A DNA stretch of 64,000 nucleotides from Dugong dugon (lineage: Eukaryota; Chordata; Mammalia; Sirenia; Dugongidae): the NCBI GenBank assembly GCA_030035585.1, contig CM057471.1:98854819-98918818 (forward strand), in the 5' to 3' direction. Below the pieces are notes generated by a model. It had not been told where the DNA came from and ran no database searches. It worked only from the letters and a program-made list of their open reading frames with translations. Positions 33,166-43,794 of the stretch are shown here, one piece after another. How positions within the stretch are numbered: the first letter of the stretch is position 1; each line of letters begins with the position of its first letter. The position numbers and the translations under genes were made by a program.

Positions 33166-33374
33166 TTGGTGAAAATATACATAGGCAAAGTTAAACCATT
33201 GCAAAAGTTTTTACATGTAAAATTCAGTGACATTGATTACATTCTTCCAGTTGTGCTGCTATTCTCACTATCCTTTTCCATATTATTCCATCACCATTAT
33301 CTTCAATTCACTGTCCCCTAGGCTTCCCATCAAACCTTTTGAGTTGCTGTTGTCAATTTGATCTCACATAGATA
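33166..33374 (-). mobile_element. L1 3' UTR (second type), antisense
   Basis: 'ttttggtgaaaatatacataggc' and 'tgtaaaattcagtgacattgattac' match the type at 20291-20580. It may be the 3' end of the older L1 whose 5' half lies at 37405-41810. Confidence 0.65.
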
Positions 33375-34765
33375 ATTCTTTTATTTCTTTGTACCTTAGA
33401 TGAAGGTTTGCAGAACAAATAGTTCCTCATTAAACAGTTAGTACACATATTGCCCTATGACAATAGTTAACAACCCCATCACATGTCAACACTGTCCGTT
33501 CTCAACCTTGGGTTCCTTATCACCAGCTTTCCTGTCACCTCCGGCCTTCTAGTCCTTGTCCCCGGACTGCTGTGCCTCATTAGTCCTGTTTTGTTTTATG
33601 AGGCTGTCCAATCCCCGGCTGAACAGTGAACTTCAGGAACGGCTTTTCCACTGAGCTAGAAGGTGTCCTGGGGCCATACTCTCGGGGTTTCTCCAGTCTG
33701 TCAGGCCAGTAAATCTGGTCTTTTTTTGTGAGTTAGAATTCTGTTCTATGATCTTTTCCAGCTCTGTCCAGGACCCTCTGTTGTGATCCCGGTCAGAGCA
33801 GTCAGTGGTGGTAGCTGGGCACCATCTAGCTGTACTGGACTCAGTCTGGTAGAGGCCTTGGTAGCTGTGGTCCATTAGTCTTGTGAACTAATCTTTTCCT
33901 TGTATCTTGTTCTGTTCATCTCCCTTGCTCCCAAAGGGGTAAGACCAGGGGAGTATCTTACATGGCTGCTCACAGGCTTTTAAGACCCCAGATGCTACTC
34001 ACCAAGGTAGAATGTAGAACATTGTCTTTATAAACTGTCTTATGCCAATTGAGCTAGGTGTTCTCTGAGACCATGATCCCCACAGCCCTTCCCAGCAATT
34101 CAGTCCCTCAGGGAGTTTGGAAGTGTCTAGGGAGCTTCCATGACCTTTCCTTGTACAAGTTGTGCTGGCTTCCCCAGTAATGTGTACTGTCTTACCCTTC
34201 ACCAAAGTTACCACTTATCTATTTAGTTCCCCCCAAGTCCTTCCATCCCTTGTAACCAACAAAGATTGTTTCTTTTTGTGTGGAAATTTTTATATGAGTT
34301 ATACAGTAGAGGTCTCATACAATATTTGTCCTTTAGTGAATGACTTATTTCACTCAGCATAATGTCCTCCAGTTTTGTTCCTCTGACTCTCCTGTGCTGA
34401 GTTCCTTTGGTTTGTAGATTTTTTTCATTTCTTTTGTTTTTGTAGGTTTTGTTTTTATGGAGACTTTATGTTTTTCTTCTTTATTTTGATGAGTATGTTT
34501 GTTAACTTTCTTTGTGGTTACCATGAAATTTACCCTTATCTTCCTAGATTTGTATCAGTCTATTATTACTTGGTATCGCTTGACTTCCTCTTCATTAGAA
34601 GGTTCTATATCTACACCGTTTATTCCCTCTTTCATTGTTCTGATGCTGTTGTCATTTACAGATTAACCTTTCTGGTTCCCTTTTGTAACTCTTTTGATTT
34701 TGCATAGTCCTTAAGAGTTCATTTACTAGGTTGGTATCTGGCTAGTACAATCCTGTGTCCTATAT

Positions 34766-35755
34766 TCAGCCTGTGGTCTGATATTGTTTGTTCTCAGACT
34801 GAAAGATTTCCTTTAATAAGTCTCGTAAGTTTGGTTTTGTTTTTACATAGTCCCTTAATTTCTGTTTATCTGGAAATGACCTAACTTCACCATCATGTTT
34901 GAATGAGAGTTTTGCAGGATATATAATTCTTGGCTGGCAATTTGTTTCCTTCAAGGTTTTATATATGTCATCCCATTGCCTTCTTACCTGCATGGTTTCT
35001 GCCGAATAATCTGAGCTTAGTCTTATTGTTTCTCCTCTGTATGTGACTTCTTGTTTTTCAAGAGCTGCTCTCAGGATTCTTTGTTTGTCTTTGGTTTTGG
35101 TGAGTGTGATTATGATATGCCTTGTTGATTTTCTTTTGGGGTCTCTCCTATATAGGGTTCGTTGAGCTACCTGGATGGCCAGCTTTTCATCTTTCATGAT
35201 ATTGGGGAAGTTTTCTGTCAGCAGTTCTTCAATGATCTCTGTGTTTTCTGTTTTCTCCCCCTGTTCTGGAACTCTGATCACTCGCAGATTTTTGCTTTTG
35301 ATAGTATCCCACATAATTCTCAGGGTCTCTGCATTTTTCTTTGTTCTTTTTTCTGAGTTTTCCGCAAACAGAGTTGTATCCAAGTGTTTGTCTTCAATTC
35401 CACTGATCCTGTCTTCCACCATTTCAAATCTGCTCCTCAGCCCTTCTATGACACTGTCCATTTCTGAAATCTTGTTGTTTATCTTTTGGATTTCTAATTG
35501 TTGTTTTTGTATAATTTCTAGTTGTGAATTTATTTTGGCATTTTGTTCCTGCATTATTTTCCTGAATTCTTCCAATTTTTTGTTGGTATTTTCCATGAAT
35601 TTGTCTATTTTTTCCTCATTTTTCTCTGCTTTTTGCTTCAGCTCTTGGAGAATTCTGAGTATTAGAGATTTGAATTCCCCATCAGGTAGTTCTAGTGCCT
35701 TTTCTTCCACTGGAAAGTCATCTGGGGTATTATTTTGGATGCTTACTAGAACCAT
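34766..35755 (-). CDS. L1 ORF1 protein (ORF1p), uninterrupted
   Basis: 329 residues, close to the usual ~330-340 of mammalian L1 ORF1p. This is the RNA-binding chaperone that coats L1 RNA in the cytoplasm. Residues ~35-125 form a long heptad-rich coiled coil (EELRK/KIDKFMEN...KINNKISEMD) for trimerisation. Residues ~155-250 are the RRM (starting SKNLRVIRVPEQ), followed by the C-terminal domain with SAETMQVRRQWDDIY and YPAKLSF, the conserved nucleic-acid-binding signature. The ATG at 35755 sits in a strong context (A at -3, G at +4). No stop or frameshift, which is unlike every other transposon frame in the window and suggests relative youth. No ORF2 follows it, so any mobility would need ORF2p in trans. 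Confidence 0.93.
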   Translation of the reverse strand: MVLVSIQNNTPDDFPVEEKALELPDGEFKSLILRILQELKQKAEKNEEKIDKFMENTNKKLEEFRKIMQEQNAKINSQLEIIQKQQLEIQKINNKISEMDSVIEGLRSRFEMVEDRISGIEDKHLDTTLFAENSEKRTKKNAETLRIMWDTIKSKNLRVIRVPEQGEKTENTEIIEELLTENFPNIMKDEKLAIQVAQRTLYRRDPKRKSTRHIIITLTKTKDKQRILRAALEKQEVTYRGETIRLSSDYSAETMQVRRQWDDIYKTLKETNCQPRIIYPAKLSFKHDGEVRSFPDKQKLRDYVKTKPNLRDLLKEIFQSENKQYQTTG

Positions 35756-37404
35756 CCTGTCCCGTTTTTGTAAATGTTTTGATATTGTCTGCTGTCTTCA
35801 GGGGATTCAGTAGTTATTTTTGTCATTTATTGATTGTAGATTTGTTTGTTTCATCCCTTTTTGTTTTTAATTTTTCTGTGTCTGAGCAGGTGGGCTGTGT
35901 GTTCTTTGTTGTTTGCTCATCTGTGGGCACAATACTTTTTGCCTCCTTCTCCAATTGGCAGGGTCAGTAACTCAGATATGGTATGGCTGGGCAGGTCTAG
36001 CTGAAGAGGAGTTACTGGGACGGGTTGTTTTTGGCACTTACTACAGCCACCGGGGGGGGTTAGTAATCAGTGCAGGGCATCATCTAGTAGGCTGTGCCTG
36101 TGCTGCTTGATGGTGTGATGTTAAGCGTACAGTGCGGGTAGGCAGGATGGAGAGGGGAGATTGAAATGTGCAGAGCTAAGATGGATATGAGAGAGAGGAG
36201 AGAGGAACAGGAGCCAAAAACATACAAACAAACAAAAAAGAATGCTAGCGGAGCTTGCCATTGAAGTGGAGAGATGAGAGACTATGCAATGGAGAAAAAC
36301 AAAAAGGGGAAGGAGAAGAAAAAAAGAATGAATAAATAAAAATTGGAAAGAAAAAAGAACAGCAAAGCTCCCAGGGATCCCACTGGTTTGGCTATGAGGT
36401 CTGGGGAAGTTGTTCCCAAGTGTTACAGTACAGCCTGGCTAGAAGGTGTAGAGGTATTCAGCGCCTGGTATTCAGGGAACAGGAACAGAAGGAAGCTATA
36501 GAGAGATGAGAAACAGAGTAATGAAGATAGACAAAGAAGGAAAAGAAAACAAAACAAATTAAAAAAAAAAAAAGAACAAGAAAAGCCCCTCAAAAAACAG
36601 AAAAGAAAAAAAACACGAAAAAAGAAATGCTCTCAGGGATCCCTCTGTGCATCTGCACAAGCTGAGAGGGCAGGTCCCAAGCTGCGAAGCACTGCCTGGC
36701 CAGAACGAGCTCCCAACTTGAGAAAAGGAAACGAAAACAAATGAACAATTCAAAACAAACAAACAAACAAAAGCCCTGGGATCCCACCAGCATGGTAGAC
36801 CAGAACGGGAAGCAGTTCCACACTCGAATGGAGCTCTGCGGCCTTTCATGAAGAAGCAAAGATGGCGCACGGAGCCAGGTATTTGAGCGAAAGGAGGGGG
36901 AGTTGGTGAGAGATAAGAAAGAAATCAAAAGAAGTGGAAAAAAGCAACACCAGCAGCCAATAAATGCCACCACTGTGGGCAAGTGGAATCCAAGCAGCCA
37001 GTGCTTCCCGGCCAAGAGACTGTGTTGGCAGGAAGCAGAGGATGCCGAGTGGGGGTGAAGAAGGTTGGGGAGTGGGAAAGTGTATATTGCAAGTTACCGG
37101 TTGTTTTGTCTCCTGCAGGAAGCTCTGTGAAGCTGCTTTCTCATACCCCTTATTTGCTGGTCTCTGATAGGAGTCCAAGATGACAGATCCGTGCTGTGTT
37201 CATTGATAGAGGACGTCTGCATGAATCTCTCCTTGCTCTCCATTCTCTGTCAGTTTTCTCACTCCATTTGGTACTTGGCTGAGTTCTTTATCTCTTCATT
37301 TGATGTTTTAAGGTTTCAGGATTACTGTTTTCTCTGTTTGGCTTAGTTTTTCGGATCTTTGCTGTTGAGGGATGGTGTGGTACTTCTGCCTAGAGCGCCA
37401 TTTT
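35756..37404 (-). promoter_or_regulatory. L1-type 5' UTR / internal promoter region
   Basis: Lies upstream of the intact ORF1 and starts with an L1-like 'aaaatggcgctctaggcag' motif that resembles a YY1-type site (AAAATGGCG). Being the 5' UTR of an L1-type element it is expected to hold an RNA polymerase II promoter. Open frames in it (for example 36590-37015) are not supported as genes. Confidence 0.55.
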
Positions 37405-38990
37405 GTAATTTTCTATTTTTGTGCTGTCTTGACCTGGTTTTGGTATCAGGGTTATGCTGGCTTTGCAGAATGAGTTTGGGAGTATTCCAGCCTTTTCTAT
37501 GCTCTGAAATACCTTTAGTAATAGTGGTGTTAACTTTTCTCTGAAAGTTTGGTAGAATTCTCCAGTGAAACCATCCGGGCCAGGGCTTTTTTTTGTTGGG
37601 AGTGTTTTAATTACCCTTTCAATCTCTTCTTTTGTTACAGGTTTATTTAATTGTTCTACCTCTGTTTGTGTTAGTTTATGTAGGTAGTGAGTTTTTAGAA
37701 ATTTGTCCATTTCCTCTAGGTTTTCCAATTTCTTAGAGTACAATTTTTCATAGTATTCTGTTATGATTCTTTTAATTTCAGTTGGGTCTGTTGTGATATC
37801 ACCCATCTCCTTTCTTATATGACTTATTTGCTTCCTCTCCTGCTTTTCTTCTGTCAGTTTGGCCAATGGTTTAGCAGTTTCGTTGACCTTTTGAAAGAAC
37901 CAGTTTTTGGTCTTGTTAACTGTTTCAAATTGTTTTTCTATTCTCTATTTCATTTAATTATGCTCTAATTCTCATTATTTCCTTTCTTTTGGCACCTGAG
38001 GGCTTCTTTTGCTGCTCTCTTTCCACTTGTTCTAGTTGTAGGGTTAATGTTTTGATTTTGGCCCTTTCTTCTTTTTGGGTGTCTGCATTTATTGCTATAA
38101 ACACCTCTGAGCACTGCTTCTACTGTGTCCCAAAGGTTCTGGTAGGATGTGTTCTCATTCTCGTTTGATTATATGAATTTCTTTATTCCATCCTTAATTT
38201 CTTCTATAACCCATTGTTTTTGAGCAAGGTGTTGTTCAGTTTCCATGTGTTTGATTTTTTTTTCCTTGCTTTTTCTGTGATTGATTTCTACTTTTATGGC
38301 TTTATGGTCAGAAAAGATACTTTGTAATATTTCAATGCTTTGGATTCTGTTAAGGCTCCTTTTATGGCCTAATATGTGGTCTATTCTGAAGAATGTTCCA
38401 TGTGCATTGGAAAAGAAATTATACTTGGGTGCTGTTGGGTGGAGTGTCCCATATAAGTCTATGAGATCAAGTTGGTTGATTATAGCATTTAGATCTTCCA
38501 AGTCTTTATTGAGCCTTTTTCTGGATGTTCTGTCCTTCACCAAATGTGGTGTGTTGAAGTCTACTATTATTGTGGAGCTGTCTATCTCTCTTTTCAGTCC
38601 TGTTAGAGTTTGTTTTATGTATTTTGGAGCCCTGTCACTGGGTGTGTAAATATTTATTATAGTTATGTCCTCCTGGTGTACTTACCCTTTAATCATTATA
38701 TAGTGCCCTTCCTTATCCTTTGTGGTGGATTTTACTTTAAAGTCTATTTTGTCAGAGATCAATATTGCCATTCCTGCTCCTTTTTGAGTGTTGTTTGCTT
38801 GATATATTTTTTTCCATCCTTTGAGTTTTAGTTTGTTTGTGTCTTTAAGTCTCAGCTGTGTCTCTTGTAGGCAGCATATAGATGGATTTTTTTTTTTTAT
38901 CCATTCTGCCACTCCCTGTCTCTTTATTGGTGCATTTAGTCCATTTACATTCAGCATAATTATTGATAGGTATGAGTTTAGTGCTGTCAT
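37405..38990 (-). pseudogene. L1 ORF2 (endonuclease and N-terminal reverse transcriptase), broken
   Basis: ORF2p nicks target DNA and reverse-transcribes L1 RNA. The start at 38990 reads MTALNSYLSIIMLNVNGLN, with the endonuclease motifs QETQ (active-site Glu) and, near 38235, FSDHKA (the SDH motif). A stop separates the pieces at 38682 and 38543, and a frameshift precedes the RT part at 37866-37390. That part contains [16 protein letters not shown] and the [12 protein letters not shown] block, where it ends. Catalytic YADD and everything after are missing. Confidence 0.85.
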
Positions 38991-39437
38991 TTTGATGTGT
39001 TTTTTTGTGTGTTGTTAACAGTTTCTTTGTTCCACTTAATTTTCTGTGCTGAGTTGTTTTTCTTTATGTATTTTCATCTTTTTCACTGTTGTTGATTTTG
39101 TGTTTGCTGAGTCTTTATATATTTTTCTTGTTTTTTTATTTTGACATGTAGGATTGTTAGTTTTATTTGTGATTACCTTAATATTTACCCTTGTTTTTCT
39201 AAGTTTAAACCAGTCTTTTATTTCTTTATATTGCCTTGACTTCCTCTTCATATGAAAAATCTATGTCTACATCTTTTAGTCCCTCTTTTTTGTTTTAATG
39301 TCATTATCTTTTACATATTGACTTGTATGTTTTCCTATTTTCAATGTTTTAGCTTTGATTTATTTTTGTGACTTCCCTATCTGGGTTGATATCTGTTTGC
39401 TCTGTCCTGTGTTCTAGTCTTGGGTTGTTATCTGATG
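38991..39437 (-). other. L1 ORF1-ORF2 spacer, unusually long
   Basis: About 450 bases separate ORF1 and ORF2, against about 60 in human L1. The counterpart at 34400-34765 in the other element is similar over most of its length. A 71-codon frame at 39251-39036 is not preserved in the other copy (stop after ten codons), so the spacer is probably non-coding. Confidence 0.6.
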
Positions 39438-40395
39438 TTACTGATTTTCTAACCTGAGGACTCCCTTTAATGTATCTTGTAATTTTCGTTTGATGTTTGC
39501 TAATTCCCTAATCTTCTGTTTCTCTGGAAATGCTCTCATTTTGCTATCATATTTGAGAGAGAGTTTTGTTGGATATGTAATTTTTGGCTGGCAATTTTTT
39601 TCCTTCAAGTCTTTATATATGTCATCCCATTGCCTTCTTGCCTGCATGGTTTCTGCTGAGTAGTCTGAGCTTATTCTTATTGACTCTCCTTTGTAGATTA
39701 ATTTTCATTTATCTCTAGCTGCTCTTAAAATTCTCTCTTTATCTTTGGTTTTGACAAGTTTGATTATAATATGTCTTGGTGAATTTCTTTTGGTATCTAC
39801 CTTGTGTGGGGTTGGATGAGCATCTTTGATAGATAGCTTGTCAACTTTCGCAATATCAGGGAACTTTTCTGCCAACAAATCTTCAACAATTCTTTCTGTA
39901 CTTTTTGTTACCGCCCCCCCTCCCCCCCCTCCGTTCTTGTACTCCAGTCACTCATAGATTATTCCTCTTGACAGAATCCCACATAATTCTTAGGGTTTCT
40001 TCATTTTTTTAAATCCTTTTTTCTGATTTTTCCTCATATAAGTTGGTGTCAAGCGCTTTATCTTCAATCTCACTAATTCTGACTTCCACTATCTCATTTC
40101 TGCTCCTATGACTTTCTATTGATTTGTCTAATTGTGAAATTTTATTGTTAATCTTCTGGATTTCTGATTGCTGTTTCTCTATGGATTCTTGCAGCCTGTT
40201 AAATTTTTCATTATGCTCTTCTCTAATCTTCTTAAGTTCCTGTATTGCTTGGTCTGCATTTTGCCTAATTTCCTTCCTGATCTCTTAAAGAGTTCTGTAT
40301 ATTAATATTTTGTGTTCTGCCTCTGGTAATTCCAAGAAATTCTCTTCCTCTGGAAAATTTGATTCTTTATTTCATTAGCTTGCTGAAGCCATCAT
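39438..40395 (-). pseudogene. L1 ORF1, broken
   Basis: The C-terminal part (39647-39438) is open and reads MQARRQWDDIYKDLKEKNC and YPTKLSL, homologous to the intact ORF1 nearby. The N-terminal part near 40395 has an early stop, and about 39909-39935 carries an expanded C-tract (G-tract in sense) within the coding region. Confidence 0.82.
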
Positions 40396-41810
40396 GGTCT
40401 GCCTCTTTATGTGATTTGATATTGACTGTTGTCTCAGAGCCATCAATTAGTTATTATATTTATTTATTTTATGTTTGTTTACTGTGTCCTAGCTTTTTGT
40501 TTTGTTTTGATATGCATAAATAGGCTGCAAGTGTGAGCTAGCCTGATCATCGGTGCCCCTGAAGCTCCAATGTCTTGCCACCATGTGGCCAGACCTGTCA
40601 CTAAGTATGTGAGCCCAGAAGTTTGCCCAATCCTCCTGTATGAATTCAGCTCAGGTGTCCAAGTAGTCAGCCACCAAGTGTGTGGTGCAGGCTCTCACCT
40701 AAAGTCCTAGATAATCATGGGTGAATGGTGTAGGCACTGGCATCCAGCTGCAGCATGGGGTCACACACTGAGCAAGGCAGGGGGCCACTCCCAAGTATCC
40801 AGGACGTAAGCATGTCCCTGTTCTCTAGAGTGTGTAGGCAGGTGGGTTTTGCAGTCTAACTATGAACACCCAATGCTTTTGGCTGTAAGTACTGGGGGCA
40901 CTACTTAATCTTGGACCCCTGTAGCAGGTGGCTAGGTGGTGTAGGTGAAACCACCAGTCCTCAAGTCCCTGATGTGGTAGGTGAAGACCCTGCTTAATGG
41001 GCAGAGCAGTGTCGAATGTCACAAACCTGCCATTTCACAGCTGAAACAGTTGAAGTTAGACTGCAGGTATATACCCTGCTGTGCTGTGGTAATGATGGCC
41101 TACACTCTTGAAATAGGCCCCCCCATTCTCTGCAGGGGAAATGCACTCAAAGTCTGTGGACCCCTTATGCCTGTGCTTAGGCAAAGGAGCTGTGTCTACC
41201 CTGAGTTCCTGGCTTAGGGGAGATGGCAGATTTTTTTCCCCCTGTTTGTTAATTTGTTCTCTCTCCAAGGCTGGGAGAATGGCTCAGGGTGCATGACAGG
41301 TCCTACATCTGGCCAGGGGACTCGGCAATCACTGAAGCTGTCCCAGACCCAGTGCAGAGCAGGAAGTGGGGAGGTAAATGGGAGAGAGAGTTTTTTCCCA
41401 AAGGAGGTGCTTTTGACCCGCACTGTAAGCCAGACGCAAGTACTTATCTTTTGCCGATCGAGGGCTGCTTCTCACTGGTTCTGGATGGCCAAGTAGACTG
41501 TCTGCTGCTGGGTCTCTCCCAGTGTGGGAAACTCCTCCTGAGTGTCACTGCTTGCCTGCCTCTCAGGGCACCTGGAGCTGATCCAGCCTGAAGGGCTCAG
41601 GCTTTCACCGGGTCAGGCCTGGCAATTCCTCGTTGCTTCCAAACCATCTCTCCCTCCCGCTGCCACTCAGTCCAATTTCTCAATTTTCCCTTTGTTGTTC
41701 AGGGCTCCTATATTGTCATATGTAATCAATTCACTTGTTTTTTCAGGTTTTTGTGGTAAAAGGGACCAACAGAAGCGTCTGACTACTCCACCACCTTGGC
41801 CCCACCTCTC
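40396..41810 (-). promoter_or_regulatory. L1 5' UTR of the older element
   Basis: GC-richer than the surroundings. Open frames on either strand (for example 41254-41496, 41289-41591, 41542-41829) lie in this UTR and are not genes. Confidence 0.55.
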
Positions 41811-41867
41811 TCATTCAATTTATATTTGAAGTTATATCTTGTACTGTTTTACATGTTGTTATAAGAA

Positions 41868-43620
41868 ATGATGAAGTAAAAGAGTTAAACAGAAGATTTC
41901 AAAGGGTGGCTCGAGAAGACAAAGTAAAGTATTGTAATGAATGTGCAAAAACCTGGAGATAGAATACCAAAAGGGAAAAACAAGCTCAGCATTTCTCAAT
42001 CATTTCAAGCTGAAAGAACTGAAGGAAAACTTCAAGCCTCAAGCTGCAATATTGAAGGATTCTATGGGGAATATATTAAACAATGCAGAAAACATTAAGA
42101 GAAGATGGAAAGAATACACAGAGTCACTATACCAAAAAGAATTGGTCAGCGTTCAACCATTTCAGGAGGTAGCATATGATCAGGAATCGATGGTAGTGAA
42201 GGAAGAGGCCTAAGTTGCACTGAAGGCATTGGTGAAAAACAGGGCTCCAGGAATTGACAGAATACTAATTGAGATGTTTCAACCGACAGATGCATTGCTG
42301 GAAGTGCTCACTCATCTATGCCAAGAAATTTGGAAGACAGCTACCTGGTCAACCAACAGGAGAGATCTATATTTATGCCTATTCCAAAGAAAGGTGATCC
42401 AACAATATCATTCACAGCACACGCAAGTAAAATTTTACTGAAAATCATTCAAAAGTGGCTGTAGGGGTACATCAACAGGAAATCGCCAGAAATTCAAGCC
42501 AGATTCAGAAGAGGATGTAGAACCAAGGATATCATAGCTGATGTCAGATGGATCTTGGCTGAAACCAGAGAATACCAGAAAGATGTTTACCTGTGTTTTA
42601 TTGACTATGCAAAGGCATTCTACTGTGTGGATCATACAAGTTATGGATAACATTGCAAAGAATGAGAATTCCAGAACACTTAACTGTGCTCATGAGGAAC
42701 CTGTACATAGATCAAGAGGCAGTCGTTTAAACAGAACAAGGGGATACTATGTGTTTTAAAGTCTGGAAAAGTGTGTGTCAGGGTTGTATCCTTTCACCAT
42801 ACCTATTCAATCTGCATGCTAAGCAAATAATCAGAGAAGCTGGACTATATGAAGAAGAACAGGGCATCAGGATTGGAGGAAGACTCATTAAAAACCTACA
42901 TTATGCAGATGACACAACCTTGCTTGCTGAAAGTGAAGAGGACTTGAAGCATTTACTGATGAAGATCAAAGACCACAGCCTTCAGTATGGATTACACCTC
43001 AGCATAAAGAAAACAAAAATCCTCACAACGGGACAGTAAGCAGCATCATGATAAATGGAGAAAAGATTGAATTTGCCAAGGATTTCATTTTACTTGGATC
43101 CACAATCAACACCCATGGAAGCAGTAGTCATAGAAATCAAAAGACACATTACATTGGGCAAATCTGCTCCAAAAGACCTCTTTAAAGTGTTAAAAAGCAA
43201 AGATGTCACTTTGAAGACTAAGATGTGCCTGATCCAGCCCATGTGTTTTTAATTGCCTCATATGTATGCGGAAGCTGGACGATCAATAAGGAAGACCAAG
43301 GAAGAATTGATGCCTTTGAATTGTGGTGCTGGTGAAGAATATTGAATACACCATGGACTTTCAAAAGAATGAACAAATCTGTCTTGGAAGAAGTACAACC
43401 AGAATGCTCCTTAGAAGCAAGGATGGCAAGACTACATCTCACATACGTTGGAGACGTTATCAGGAGGGATTGGTCCCTGGAGAAGGACATTATGCTTGGT
43501 AAGGTAGAAGGTCAGTGAAAAAGAGCAAGACCCTCAATGAGATGGATTGACATAGTGGCTGCAACAATGGACTCAAGCAAAACAATTGTGAAGATGGCGC
43601 AGGACAGGGCAGTGTTTCGT
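41868..43620 (+). pseudogene. RTE reverse transcriptase, broken
   Basis: Frame 1 carries residues upstream of and into RT (41941-42213, stop, 42229-42441 with NRAPGIDRILIEMF). After a frameshift, motif A reads FIDYAKAFYCVDH near 42598, where AFD has become AFY. From 42749 frame 2 reads VCQGCILSPYLFNLHAKQI, then YADDTTLLAESEEDL at about 42903, so the catalytic YADD is intact. Another stop falls at about 43037. The C-terminal part continues in pieces to about 43620. Clearly inactive. Confidence 0.88.
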
Positions 43621-43684
43621 TCTGTAGTATGTAAAGTCGCTACGAGTCGGAACCGACTCAACAGCACCTAGCAACAACAACAAC
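41868..43684 (+). mobile_element. RTE (BovB-like) LINE, 5'-truncated, with 3' tail
   Basis: Starts within the ORF ('aagaaatgatgaagtaaaagag') and ends 'gctacgagtcggaaccgactcaacagcaccta' plus AAC repeats. That tail is shared with the SINEs. The insertion is near-full for the reverse-transcriptase half and lacks the endonuclease. Confidence 0.9.
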
Positions 43685-43794
43685 TCGTTTCTGGAATATA
43701 ATTTAATGAATGACTACTTATGGTCTGAAAGTTTGGTGACCTCTAAATTTTAAGTGTCCTTGAAGTCCCAGGCCTTCCAGAAGGCCCTGTGGTG

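Larger units (their letters stand above)
33375..37404 (-). mobile_element. ORF2-less L1 (half-L1-like), 5' UTR + ORF1 + 3' UTR
   Basis: Read on the minus strand: a 5' UTR of about 1.65 kb starting at ~37404 (AAAATGGCGCTCTAGGCAG, an L1-type start), an intact ORF1 (35755-34766) and about 365 bases resembling the ORF1-ORF2 spacer of the neighbouring L1. Then, without any ORF2, come about 1.03 kb of L1 3' UTR ('cattatgctgagtgaaataag' leftward to ~33375). ORF2 should occupy nearly 4 kb here. This is the architecture of HAL1 elements. Alternatives are a private deletion of ORF2 or two adjacent insertions. The 3' A-tail is eroded and I find no clear target duplication. Confidence 0.65.
37405..41810 (-). 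mobile_element. Older L1, 5' UTR + ORF1 + first part of ORF2
   Basis: Minus strand, from a genuine 5' end at ~41810 (GAGAGGTGGGGCCAAGG, L1 start) through a ~1.4-kb 5' UTR, a decayed ORF1 (~40395-39438), a ~450-bp spacer and ORF2 from 38990 to 37405. There the sequence stops after the 'ENY' motif of reverse transcriptase exactly where the ORF2-less element begins. The remainder of ORF2 is absent from the window, so more than simple insertion happened. Confidence 0.8.

Noticed and set aside
35175-35813. 212-codon plus-strand open frame
   Set aside because: Exact antisense shadow of the intact L1 ORF1.
39036-39251. 71-codon frame in the L1 spacer as a possible extra L1 protein
   Set aside because: The homologous spacer of the other element has a stop after about ten codons, so the frame is not maintained.
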